DNA from: Tigriopus japonicus
Taxonomy: Eukaryota; Arthropoda; Copepoda; Harpacticoida; Harpacticidae
NCBI GenBank assembly: GCA_010645155.1
Contig: CM021312.1
Coordinates: forward strand, 904,935-968,934
Direction of reading: 5' to 3'
Length of the DNA stretch: 64,000 bases
The translations under genes were made by a program, and so were the position numbers. Shown in pieces: positions 54,470 through 64,000 of the stretch. Below the pieces are notes generated by a model. The model had not been told where the DNA came from. It did not search any database and saw nothing but the letters and a program-made list of their open reading frames with translations. Every line of letters begins with the position of its first letter. Position 1 is the first letter of the stretch.

Positions 54470-55438
54470 TCAAAAATTCGGAAATCCAAGAGAAAACTTA
54501 AATAAATCAATTAAAATCAATTGATTCTAAAATTTGTATTTTTGTACTTGTATAAGAGCCACTCAGAAATACAATGTGGAAGACAGAGTTTTGGCAAAAG
54601 AAAAGGATGAAAAAAATCCGGACAATAAATAAAACACACAACAAAAAACCACAAAAATCACAGTTCCATTGTCCAGGTAAAAGGAAGAAGACAAAAAAGA
54701 TAGATTAATATTAAATAATTAATAAGACCATGAAAACTGAATTTAGGTGATCTAGTGATAACGAAATCATTGAAAATGCCTTCAAGCAATATTGAAATTG
54801 AAGTAAGTTGGTTAAATTTTAAGATGAAAATACACGAATGGCGCGTTGATATAAATTTTCTTTCTTAACTTTTGCGAAAAGCTCCAAAATTGAGCATGAA
54901 TCTTAACTTCATAAATCTCCTTTGTCAATTGTTTAAAAAAATTTGGAAGCATAGTCTATCTTTACCTGGGGCGATTACTAAAGATTTACCAATCCGCCAA
55001 ACAAATAATTATTGATCAATCTACTATAAAATATGGAACAACAAAAGAGGTGAGGCGTAGTGGGTACTGTGTGGGTTTGTCGTGCGAATGGCTGGGGTTC
55101 GATCCCGGCTGGCTGCTACCCTCCCAACTCAACTCTTTGAAGTCAAAATTTAGCGTTGAACCGTCTTTCAATGCAAACAACTACCAATATATACCATTGG
55201 CAACCAAATAGTGGCCAGGACCGGGAATATTCATTCAGGGAACACCTTTTATCAGTGATGTACTGAATGGTCTGAATCCTAAACATACAACCACATGGAA
55301 CAACAAAATGGCTACATTAAATTGAGGGACACACTGAAAGGTAATATTAACATAAGAACCGTCAAGATAGATATAATAATCAATAATTACCACTTCAAAT
55401 GGATTAATCGGTTAGTCTGTTAATCCAGGGAAGCCCTA
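54470..55438. mobile_element. Degraded DNA transposon of the TAGGGCTTCC family, copy 1
   Basis: The right end GTTAATCCAGGGAAGCCCTA (55419-55438) matches the right end of the element at 55716-57805. Interior blocks are colinear with that copy, for example 'aaagatttac', 'caaataatt' and 'atggaacaacaaaa' at 54980-55046 against 56280-56345. A SINE has inserted at 55047. The left terminus is eroded, so the start is approximate. Confidence 0.6.
55047..55294 (+). mobile_element. tRNA-derived SINE with perfect target-site duplication
   Basis: 248-bp insertion flanked by a perfect 14-bp duplication ATGGAACAACAAAA (55033-55046 and 55295-55308). The head holds an A-box-like GAGGCGTAGTGGGT and a consensus Pol III B box GGTTCGATCCC near 55098. 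The acceptor stem does not pair, so this is not a functional tRNA. The body differs from the SINE pair at 36.4-37.2 kb. Confidence 0.85.
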
Positions 55439-55715
55439 CTATCCACCAGAATCAAGATGTTCACACGATCTTTCTTCAAAGTATGACTGGGACCCAACTT
55501 TCGTGTTAGGATGTGCATGACCCAATTCTGACAAATACCATACTTCAATAAAAACAGTGTTGTTCTATTTTGACTCTCCAATAAAACGGCAAACGGCCAC
55601 TCGAAGAATACACTAGACTAAAAATCAGCGGTTCCGCTTAAAGGACTCTTATCCAATTTGCTGGGCCTTGATTCCATAGCAGTTATTAACCCTTGCGATA
55701 AATAGTGCTGTTTAT

Positions 55716-57805
55716 TAGGGCTTCCTGGATTAATTCAAATTTCAAAAATTCAGATTAAGGATTAATTATTTTGGATTCATCCGGATCAATCCGTTAAAAT
55801 CGATTAATTATGATGGATTCATCCGGATCAATCCGTTAAAATCGATTGATTATGATGGATTCATCCGGATCAATCCGTTAAAATCGATTAATTATGATGG
55901 ATTCATCCGGACCAATCCGTTAAAATGGATTAATTATGATGGATTCATCCTGATCAATCCGTTAAAATCGATTAATTATGATGGATTCATCCGGATCAAT
56001 CCGTTAAAATCGATTAATTATGATAGATTCATCCGGATCAATCCGTTAAAAAGGATAAATTTTAAAATGATTAATATATCAATGAAAACCGGAGTTTTTA
56101 GTTTAGTTATAACGAGATCATTCAACAATGTCAATTTTTCAATAGATTGACGAAATTTTAGGATAAAAAATGACGCTTGAATATAACTTTCTTTCCTTCC
56201 CAAAAATCAGAAATCATCTGTGTCATTTGTTTAAAAGTTTTTGAAAGCATGAGGTATCTATCGTACCTTTGGACAATTAATAAAGATTTACTAAAATATC
56301 TAACAAATAATTCTTCAATAAGCTACTTTTAAGTATGGAACAACATAACTGCTCCATCAATTTGAGTGACACACTTGATGTAAATAATGACCAGTCACGG
56401 TATTCCGAATGGCTTTTTAGGTTTGAATCAAAATACCCAAAGACATCATGGCATTTTTTAGACCCACAATTCAATGGGGAACAACTTTGATTTTATTGTA
56501 CTATATAAGTTTAGGCCCGGGGAAAAAGTTATGTATCTGAAAACCAATTAAATACAACATTTTTAAATCAACTATTTAACCCATATTTAGAAACCATTTA
56601 GTTACCTCATGAAATCAAATAGAATAAAAATTCATTCATCAACAGCTGAGTTATTTGACTTTGAATGGTCCATTTTTGACCCCAAAAAGCCGAAAAACGC
56701 TAGTTATATGAAAAAAACAAATTCCCAAAGATTTTGTATAGCTTTTCAATATCGCAAAAAGAAATGAAATTTGTTGAGTTTTTGAGCTTGTGTCAAAATA
56801 GCTCGGAATAATATAAAATATCACTTAAAATGCACTTAAACAAGATTTTTGGAAAGCATATTTCATACCTATTTAGAGTCCGCTATGGTGTGTGTTCTGC
56901 CATAATTATAAATAAATTCATATTCAAATTTACGATTTCTAGAAGGACCATGTTCAAAATGGACTAAAATGGAAACTTGAAACATTAACCGATTTTAAGC
57001 ATTCTGAGCATAAATGATGCTTACATATGTTACTTTTCAAGGATTGGGTTTTGTTACACGCTTCAAAAATTGTACGTGTAAGTCTTGTATTATCTCCTCC
57101 AATCTTGTATACGTATAATCTACTCGAGCCTAAATTTCAGACAGAATTAACTGAAGAGTTTTGAAACCATACACATAATCATGAAATTAATGATAGATAT
57201 AGAACTAACAAAATAACACACAAACCCATCATGCAACATAAAACGAAGGAAATAAAACAGACGCATGGGGAAAATTATGCAAATTTCATTGCCAGATTTG
57301 AAATAAAACATCCAGATTGACAACAAAGATAAAAATATCGAACTTCATTTCACTACAGACTTCAAAATTCATAAGAAACTTTCAATGTTCTAATACTGTA
57401 TTTCATGTTCAGAGATTCATAAATGATCTTGTAAAAAGCAGGGATTGAACATTTAAAACTAAACCCTTGCTGACTTGGGGAAACTTGCGTTTGCTTTTTT
57501 GCACATTTCCCATCCTTACTCATTGAGAATCCCACTATTTTTCAACATTACTTTACCACTCCAAAATTATTATTTTTTAAGTTGCTTGTTTAAGAATGCA
57601 CCTATGCTTGGTCCGGAGATCTTGTGGGATCTTCAATTACAAGTTGTTTTGGGAGAAATTTTGGAAATTGTTGAAGAAAAACACGAAAAAACGGAAAAAG
57701 GATATTTCTTATTTTGTTCGATTAATCCGTCTGACGAAACGGATTAACGGATTAATCCCCTTCCAAAAGATTAATCGATTAATCCGTTGATCCAGGGAAG
57801 CCCTA
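55716..57805. mobile_element. 2.1-kb hAT-like element of the TAGGGCTTCC family, copy 2
   Basis: The left end TAGGGCTTCCTGGATTAA and the right end GATCCAGGGAAGCCCTA (to 57805) form terminal inverted repeats. Flanking octamers CTGTTTAT and GTGTTTAA agree at 6 of 8 positions, weakly supporting a target duplication. Just inside the left end is a 42-bp minisatellite, and GATTAATCCGTT-type words recur at the right end (57720-57790). The interior has no transposase ORF; a 90-codon frame near 57475 is unrecognised. Confidence 0.7.
55756..56055. repeat. 42-bp minisatellite, about seven copies
   Basis: The phrase GGATTCATCCGGATCAATCC recurs at 55773, 55815, 55857, 55899, 55941, 55983 and (first base changed) 56025, an exact 42-bp period, with GTTAAAATCGATTAATTATG between copies. 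Units differ by only one to three bases, which points to recent expansion. Confidence 0.95.
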
Positions 57806-60800
57806 GTGTTTAAAGTTGTACTATTTATTTGATAGGGCATGCTGGCTTGCTCAAAAATGCCTTCAATATCATTTTAAAGAATTGAATCCGATATGCTTTG
57901 TCAACAAATTAGACACTTAGTAGAAATGTCTAGAAAGTCAATTCAAAAATTTAAAAAGATTGCTCATTTCTCATTGTATTGTTTATTTGTCTCATCACGA
58001 AGACACATGAAGTCATTTGCCCATTAGACCCGCGAAAAAAAAATAATTCCAAAAACATCCGAGCCCAATGCTGGTGAGGTCGAGCTCACTACTCAATCTC
58101 CACTCGGTCGGATTGGGGAAGACATTTAAACGGCGAGAAGCACGGTCAATGCCCGATGAGTGCGTGACGTGAACCTGAACGTAGCTCGTCGAACGAGGGC
58201 TCAAGAAAACTGGTGCTTAAAAGATTCTATTTATCTCACTTCACTTGGTCTCATTCCACTAGACCAGAAGGTGTGCAAGAACCTACTTGAGCATTTTTGA
58301 GGTCTTTTGCAACCGGCAAAACTTGGAGAGTGTTTCAGTTGGGATAACTCTTGTAAGTTCATTATTGCTTAACACAATCCTATCATAATTTCATGTGAAG
58401 TATTCCCACGCATCAGGCTCCAAACTTTGGGTTTGACTATCCCTAATCACAAAAATATCATCCAAGTGTTAAGATATTGATGAACCATCAACCATTTTCA
58501 TTTGAGCAGAAAAGGCGTGAAACAGAGGTTTTAGTACTTCCAAAAAAGACTGGGACTTCATTAACTTTACTGGCGTCAGGAAATGCAACGCTCCATACTC
58601 GGTCAAAGCAAGGCATAACATAAAGATAAATTTTAAATAGAAAAGGGAATTGCTTCCATTCTCCTGTAAACTTGCATGGCTCGTGACGACTCTTAACGTC
58701 AACGTTTACAATCAACCATTTGGTAACAAGACCTGTAGTTTAGGATAATCAACCGTGCCTTAGCAAGTTAGCAAGCTTAACAAAATGAGTTTAAAGCCCC
58801 CATATAGTAATGTTGGCAAGACAGTCACAAGTTTAGTCATTTGTTCCCACTTTTTAGATTTAATGTTTGAAAAAATGAATAAATATGTTGAATGATTAAA
58901 TGCGTTGAGAATAGCTCAATATAATGCGACAACTGTAAATTTTGAATGAATTTAATAGATTAAAACCTGTAGAGCGCTCTATTTTCACCGGATGATACCT
59001 TTCCAAACACTTTGAGCTCTCTTTTTCTTGTCACTTTTTTTCAAAAATCAAACTCTCTTGTTCTTTGAGGCCTTTGTTACTTATTTTAGCATCAAAAACG
59101 TTTTTTGTCATTGGCCACACATCACGTTTTTTCACTGTTTGGCGAACCACCACTCACTTAATCAAAATTCTAAATGCTGGATTGAACATTGGTATCAAGC
59201 TTTAAATACTCTAATAAAATATCATGAAATTCAAATTCAAGGTTTTCTTCGCTTTCCACCGAATTCTACCGAATTAAAAGAGTCCGTTTTTTAATTTGGT
59301 GTAATTAATCCTTTCGTGGTAGACCATCAAGTGTGCCCATAATCCCTTCCTGAGCATATTTTGCATTCCCGTTCCACGTGGTCTAACCTTTTTCAAGTGA
59401 ACAATTTGGAAGGAGATTCCAACGGAAGACCGCTCTTTTCAAGAAAGCTATTGGTCCTCCTCTAACAATTTCTCCCTTTAACACCAAGTTCTGTTCAAAT
59501 ACTAAAATTTTACAAAAAAAAAAAAGATTTTTTAAGGACGTTATGATCGACCAGACACAGTTAATCAAATCAAACATGTGTACAATTGGTCCGACTGGCA
59601 TTCGATAAAAGTCGTATTATTTAACGGTTTTTAGTCTAGCTTTGAAAATGACTTTCCAGCTGCCGATTTTACAAATCTTCATCCAATGCACTTACCACCA
59701 CACCTTACTTAAGCTAGCATCTTTTGATCATGGATTAAATGGTAGGCTTGGGTTTGTTAGTTTGATGTTTGAGTCAAAGGGTTCGATATTTTGGCGAATG
59801 GTCGAGGTATCAAAGGAAGTGAAGTGGTTGGTTTGCTTGGTGGTACAACAGGAGTAGAACCTCTTTAAATGGGCACGCACCTTTTTTGGATAAATTGCAA
59901 GATCACAATTCAATGATACGAGACGAAGAAATGAGGCAGAGAAGCGAAAGGGCGAGGAGAAGAAGAAGAAGTAGTAGTACTGTGGCGTGCTTTATCCGAC
60001 CACTCTGCCACCCGTTTCAAAATTAATTAGGCTATAGCGTTTACCAAACTTGACGAGCCTTTATCAAAGCATTCAGAAAAGATGCAAAAAGGGGAAGGAG
60101 ACGCGCAACCCTAGAGGTATAGTTTCGTTCTAAACAATGACTATTAACATGCAAATAAGATTTTTGAAAGTAAAACAGCCCTGGCCAAGACACAGAATGG
60201 TAAAGTCGGAATTAAGAGATCTCTAATTAAGAGACGGAAGCAAAAAGCCACCTTGCGGAGCACTTACAATTTCGATACTGTATTTTGAAGCTAAAACATA
60301 CAAATTTCAATATTTCATAATATAATTGCCCAAATGGGTCATGTCTCTCGATACTGGCTGGTGTTTATATTGCGGTAAATTTTATCGATCCGGTAGACTT
60401 GAGTTTTAGATTAATCTTGGTCTGCACAAATATTGTGCATCTAATGCAAATGACTCTTTGCCAAACCCTAGCATGAATGTTGCAATGCTCAAGCCCTCTT
60501 TAGTTCTTCCATCTGAGCAGATTTGAATGTTCCGTTTTTGAAGTTGGTAGGAAGTGGGGATCAAGTGGGGAGTCGTCAAGGCTGTTAAATGGATTGAAGT
60601 GATGTGATGCGGTCGCCTTGATTAATCCTGACCAACCGACCCTCGAGGATCATTGGGGTTCCCATTTTGGGTAGAGGTGCGGCGTTGTCGTCAAAAAGAT
60701 CGAAAAAAGCGATGCCAATGCGCTATGGAGCCGGGTGTTTTCGCTCATTGCCTCAAAAAAGGATTTAGGGAATGGGGAAAAGAAACAGGCAGATATGTTG

Positions 60801-63102
60801 AGGTGTTGTTGCTCCAACGGCTGCCGATTTTCATTGCGAGATCTATCTAGGTTAAGCGAGATTTGAGAGAGCCATTTGGAAATGTTAAAGTGAGGATCTC
60901 CCAAGTGAGAGACGAATGACCTTTATCAATTCACGGAGCGAGGTTTTTTCACGCATATCTGGATTGGCCTATCTGTGAATGCTTCCTTGCCCAGATATCG
61001 AACAACTCGTCCTGCTTTCGTAGAAAGGTCTCCAATAAAAGCAGTAGAATGTATTCATCTTGGCATTGGCTTTAAGGGAAATCGCTTCTGACAGTTGAAG
61101 CAACAAATTCGGCTATCGCTTCACCAGGCCAACGACTCAGGAGTATTAACGGCAAGAAAAGATCGGACGGACGAACCTTAAGCTACATAGATTAAATGAC
61201 CGTGGGTCGTCATTACCCAATTTTGGAAGACAAAACACATGATGCAGAAAGGTGTCAATTGTCCAAAAACAGACATTGAGAAAAAACCTGCCCAGATGCA
61301 CTTTTTGAGCTAAATTAGGCTAACTGGAAATTGCATCATATTATTGAACAGTTTCAGGGTAAGGAAAAGTACTCAGTCTCTCTCACCGCCCCTTTCAAAT
61401 GGAAATCGGTCATGTTTGTCATTCTTGACATTTGCAAGAATTACTCCAATCTGAGCGGTATGATAGCCAATGGGTTGAGGTTTTGGCTTCAGACCGAAAT
61501 CAAGTTGGAGTACTAGATGTTGACGGGGGTGGTCGAGCTCATTACTTGGGCCACGCTTATGACATCCTCGACCTCGCGGGTGATCTTCTCGCTCCTTCGC
61601 ATGAATACTTGCACGTACGGACGTACACGTGCTTTTGCGAGAGAGGCTGTTGCTTGAAGCGAGCTAGCAAGTAATGGCGGAACTGAAATTGCATATCCTT
61701 TTTTGACTTCTCCACCATCAGACGATAGTGGAGATGACTACTTCTTGACTGAAGTTTGAAAGAGTCAAGAATCAAAAACGTGGACCAGATAAAACGAAAC
61801 ACGGGATGGGAATGAGAGATGGATAGATAGGGAGAGTTTTGGAGGAAGGGAAGATGGAGTGCAAGGCAATCATTCCAACAATGCCAACAAATTGAATATG
61901 TCCAATTCATCTGACAAGTTTTGGCTCAAGATCAAGAGAAAGAAATCATGAATCTCCTTTTCTATCGCACATCGAATTCATCCCACAATGACATGCATGC
62001 ATGAATTTTCGCTCTCAACACAGAACCTGTCATGATTTGTTTTTCGATTTGATTCGACCAAAAGCCATGCCTGCATGCTGTTTGCAGAATAAAATTTAGA
62101 CCTTTTTTCGGTACCTGCTTCACATTGACGTACAAAACTTCACATAACCAATGTCTTCACGTTTTTAAAAGCACAAAAATTGCCTTGAATAGAAATCCCC
62201 AATTCTTCCTATTCACTTCTAGGATGCCTTGACGAAACGAAAGACCAACGAGATCTTCAAGTGGAGGCGAGTCAAAAGACGTCACAAACCCTAACCCAAA
62301 TCAAAACTTGGCGTCTACTTTGAAGATACGCAGTGGTGGCAAGAGTTACACTTTCCGTCACACCAAACATCTCCTGCAACGTACTTAAAAGATCTAGGGC
62401 ACTTTCGGCTTTCGGATGGAATCACACCCATTCTTTTGAATGGTCACTCGCAACGAAAAACTGTCTGTTTGAATGGGGAAAAGGGAGAGAGGAGAACCGA
62501 TCTCACCCCCAAAAATGGACGTGACCAAATGAACTGACTCCAAGTCCGGCAGACGTAGACGGATAATATACCATCATCGTCAAAGTACCACATACCACAC
62601 ACGCACATCTCCCACCTCCAAAAAGAACGAAAAAAACTGGGAATGTAAACACATTATGGTAATCACGCCCCGAATGATGAAGTGTGTCTGATAAAAGCGT
62701 CCTTCTGGAACTTCTCATCCGACTGGCGGCTTTTCGATGCTACCTCAGAAAACCAAACCCTTTTGGTAGAGAGGGTTGGTTGTTTGGTTTCAATCCATAC
62801 ACTCTGCTTTCAATCCATTCAAGTGAGAGTCGAAAACCCAAGACTCGGGCAAGACACTCTTTCAAGCTCTGTAAGTTTTGAGCGGATTTTTGGCCGAGAG
62901 TTTTGGCTCTCAAGTTACTGGACGCAATTGGCCATCCATAAATCCGTTGCCGTCTCATTTTGCACTCCAATGCAAAACGCACATAACATTTTGAACGACG
63001 TCGTTCATTCACTATTGCAAACAAAAAAACAAGACTTGGAGTCGAATACCTAATATGAGCACAACGCTTTTAAAGTAGCGAATTAAGATAAGATTGGCCA
63101 AA
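57806..63102. other. Gene-poor region upstream of the sushi-domain gene
   Basis: 5.3 kb without a supportable gene or complete mobile element. Short ORFs on both strands (for example 58469-58702, 59028-59294, 61557-61910 and 62682-63053) show no recognisable domain. The last kilobase, from about 62200, is less AT-rich and should contain the promoter and 5' UTR of the gene at 63103. An imperfect palindrome 'gcacgtacggacgtacacgtgc' occurs near 61611. Confidence 0.4.
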
Positions 63103-64000
63103 ATGAGCAATAAGGCCTCGACGGAAAGCGGTTTCTTTACTACATCCCTTGTGAATGACAATGGGCCACCTAACATTCGACGACTCCCAAGCCAAATACC
63201 TTGGCATGATGATGACGATCATCATCATCATCAACACCATCCCGGTCGTCTCCGACGAAGACGTCAATACCATGGCAAACATTTATGGTTAGGCCTGCTG
63301 ATTTTGGCAGGCCTACCTTCCGGGGAGACCAAACCAGACCAAGTTCAAAGATGCGATAGTGGTGTGCTAAAAATAAAGCATGGACGAGTCGTCAAAATTT
63401 TGGACAATCAAAACTTGATCGTTGGCTGTAAACCAGGGTATTTCATGATTGGATCTCATCATGTCAATTGCGGACCAGATGGAATTATTTGGAGCAAGAA
63501 ACTACCAAAGTGCCGAAAGAGTAAGACAAAAATGCCCTTCGTCCACAAAAATCCCAAGAAAAGGGTCCATGGCGCTCGTCGAGCGCCCAAACCTGGTCCA
63601 ACTCATTCATCCCAACATGAGAACTCGATCAAACTATCGGCAATGCGAAATGAGGTCGGAAGCATCCATCGTCGCCTTTCTCCCCAAAGAAAATACCAAG
63701 ATTTAATGTTGGGTGATGAACCTCAGGAAGATTACGAGTATGATGGTGCCGAATACTACGATGACTATGATGACTATGACAATTATGAAGGGGATGACTA
63801 CGATGTAGAATATGATGAAGAGGGTGATTATGAAAGCACAGATTATGGCCTTGATGACAAACCCAATGGCGATGACGAGGATGTTGATCTTGAGGGCGAC
63901 GATGTTTATGACGAGACTTTGGATGAGCTGGAAAACTATGATGATGAAAAATTGGAAGAAAGAGAACCTTCTCATGAGAAATCAGACCACCGCGATACGA
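63103..64000 (+). CDS. Sushi (CCP)-domain protein with acidic Asp/Tyr-rich tail, 3'-partial
   Basis: Open frame from the ATG at 63103 to the window edge (299 codons so far, no stop); an in-frame TAG at 63076 precedes it. The N-terminus is polar with an Asp4-His4 tract (HDDDDHHHHQHH), a basic run RLRRRRQ and then a hydrophobic segment (HLWLGLLILAGLP, about residues 60-71) that could be a signal anchor or an internal signal sequence. One sushi/CCP module follows at about residues 84-137: four Cys with the usual C...GCKPGYFMIGS...C...W...P.C pattern. A basic, Pro/His-rich linker (KKRVHGARRAPKPGP) comes next, then a strongly acidic region from about residue 205, with repeats of DYDDYD and EYDEEGDYE that look suited to tyrosine sulfation or calcium binding. 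CCP modules mediate protein binding on secreted or surface proteins. The rest of the protein is outside the window. Confidence 0.72.
   Translation, partial: MSNKASTESGFFTTSLVNDNGPPNIRRLPSQIPWHDDDDHHHHQHHPGRLRRRRQYHGKHLWLGLLILAGLPSGETKPDQVQRCDSGVLKIKHGRVVKILDNQNLIVGCKPGYFMIGSHHVNCGPDGIIWSKKLPKCRKSKTKMPFVHKNPKKRVHGARRAPKPGPTHSSQHENSIKLSAMRNEVGSIHRRLSPQRKYQDLMLGDEPQEDYEYDGAEYYDDYDDYDNYEGDDYDVEYDEEGDYESTDYGLDDKPNGDDEDVDLEGDDVYDETLDELENYDDEKLEEREPSHEKSDHRDT

Noticed and set aside
55047..55130. Possible tRNA gene (good B box GGTTCGATCCC)
   Set aside because: The acceptor and anticodon stems do not pair, and the segment is the head of a 248-bp insertion with a 14-bp duplication, so it is a SINE.
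63703..63975. Hydrophobic 90-codon ORF on the minus strand
   Set aside because: It is the antisense of the Asp/Tyr-rich tail of the sushi-domain protein; GAT/GAC codons read backwards give Ile/Val.

Overview
This is animal nuclear DNA, most likely from an arthropod and plausibly a crustacean such as a copepod. The reasons are GT-AG introns that are mostly short (58-78 nt in the seven-exon AP-3 mu gene), an arthropod-type SMYD gene, a glycoside hydrolase family 37 trehalase, a P-element/THAP9-type transposase, and many hAT, foldback, LINE and SINE remnants. The taxon is an inference; no rRNA or mitochondrial marker is present. There is one 345-base assembly gap (14383-14727).

Left part (1-18.8 kb), gene-rich: a two-exon secreted Thr/Pro-rich protein of unknown function (1423-5247); a two-exon, four-helix MARVEL-domain protein (5524-6972); an intronless SMYD-type MYND/SET protein (7153-8613); convergent to it, a compact EDC4/Ge-1 mRNA-decapping scaffold (9132-11791, minus). 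Then come AT-rich DNA, the gap, a LINE 3' fragment abutting a truncated P-element transposase (14728-16402, minus), a 34-bp tandem repeat, and a complete seven-exon AP-3 mu subunit gene (17092-18774, minus).

Middle (18.8-42 kb): a probable single transcription unit with a non-coding 5' exon, a 2.8-kb intron, three tiny upstream ORFs, and two ORFs only 25 nt apart. These encode the TFIIIC subunit GTF3C6 and a BBX-like HMG-box protein, an arrangement that looks dicistronic. Next are a Zip4/TEX11-like TPR protein (minus), a small secreted peptide gene, a trehalase with an altered signature (minus), an unrecognised nuclear-type protein, and a SETD7 homologue with a long extra N-terminus (minus).

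Right part (42-63 kb), transposon-dominated: a Russian-doll nest (42692-45016) in which a hAT-like element carries a LINE reverse-transcriptase fragment, itself broken by a hAT MITE and by a 449-bp foldback element, each with target-site duplications. Further on are a second foldback copy in inverted orientation, a dead Tc1/mariner transposase, several palindromic elements, a SINE with a perfect 14-bp duplication, and a 42-bp minisatellite inside a 2.1-kb element.

Right edge: from 63103 an open reading frame runs off the window. It encodes a membrane-anchored or secreted protein with a His/Asp tract, one sushi (CCP) domain and a very acidic Asp/Tyr-rich region.

Functionally the genes are ordinary dispersed eukaryotic genes (vesicle coat, mRNA decay, Pol III transcription, methyltransferases, trehalose breakdown) and do not form a pathway cluster.
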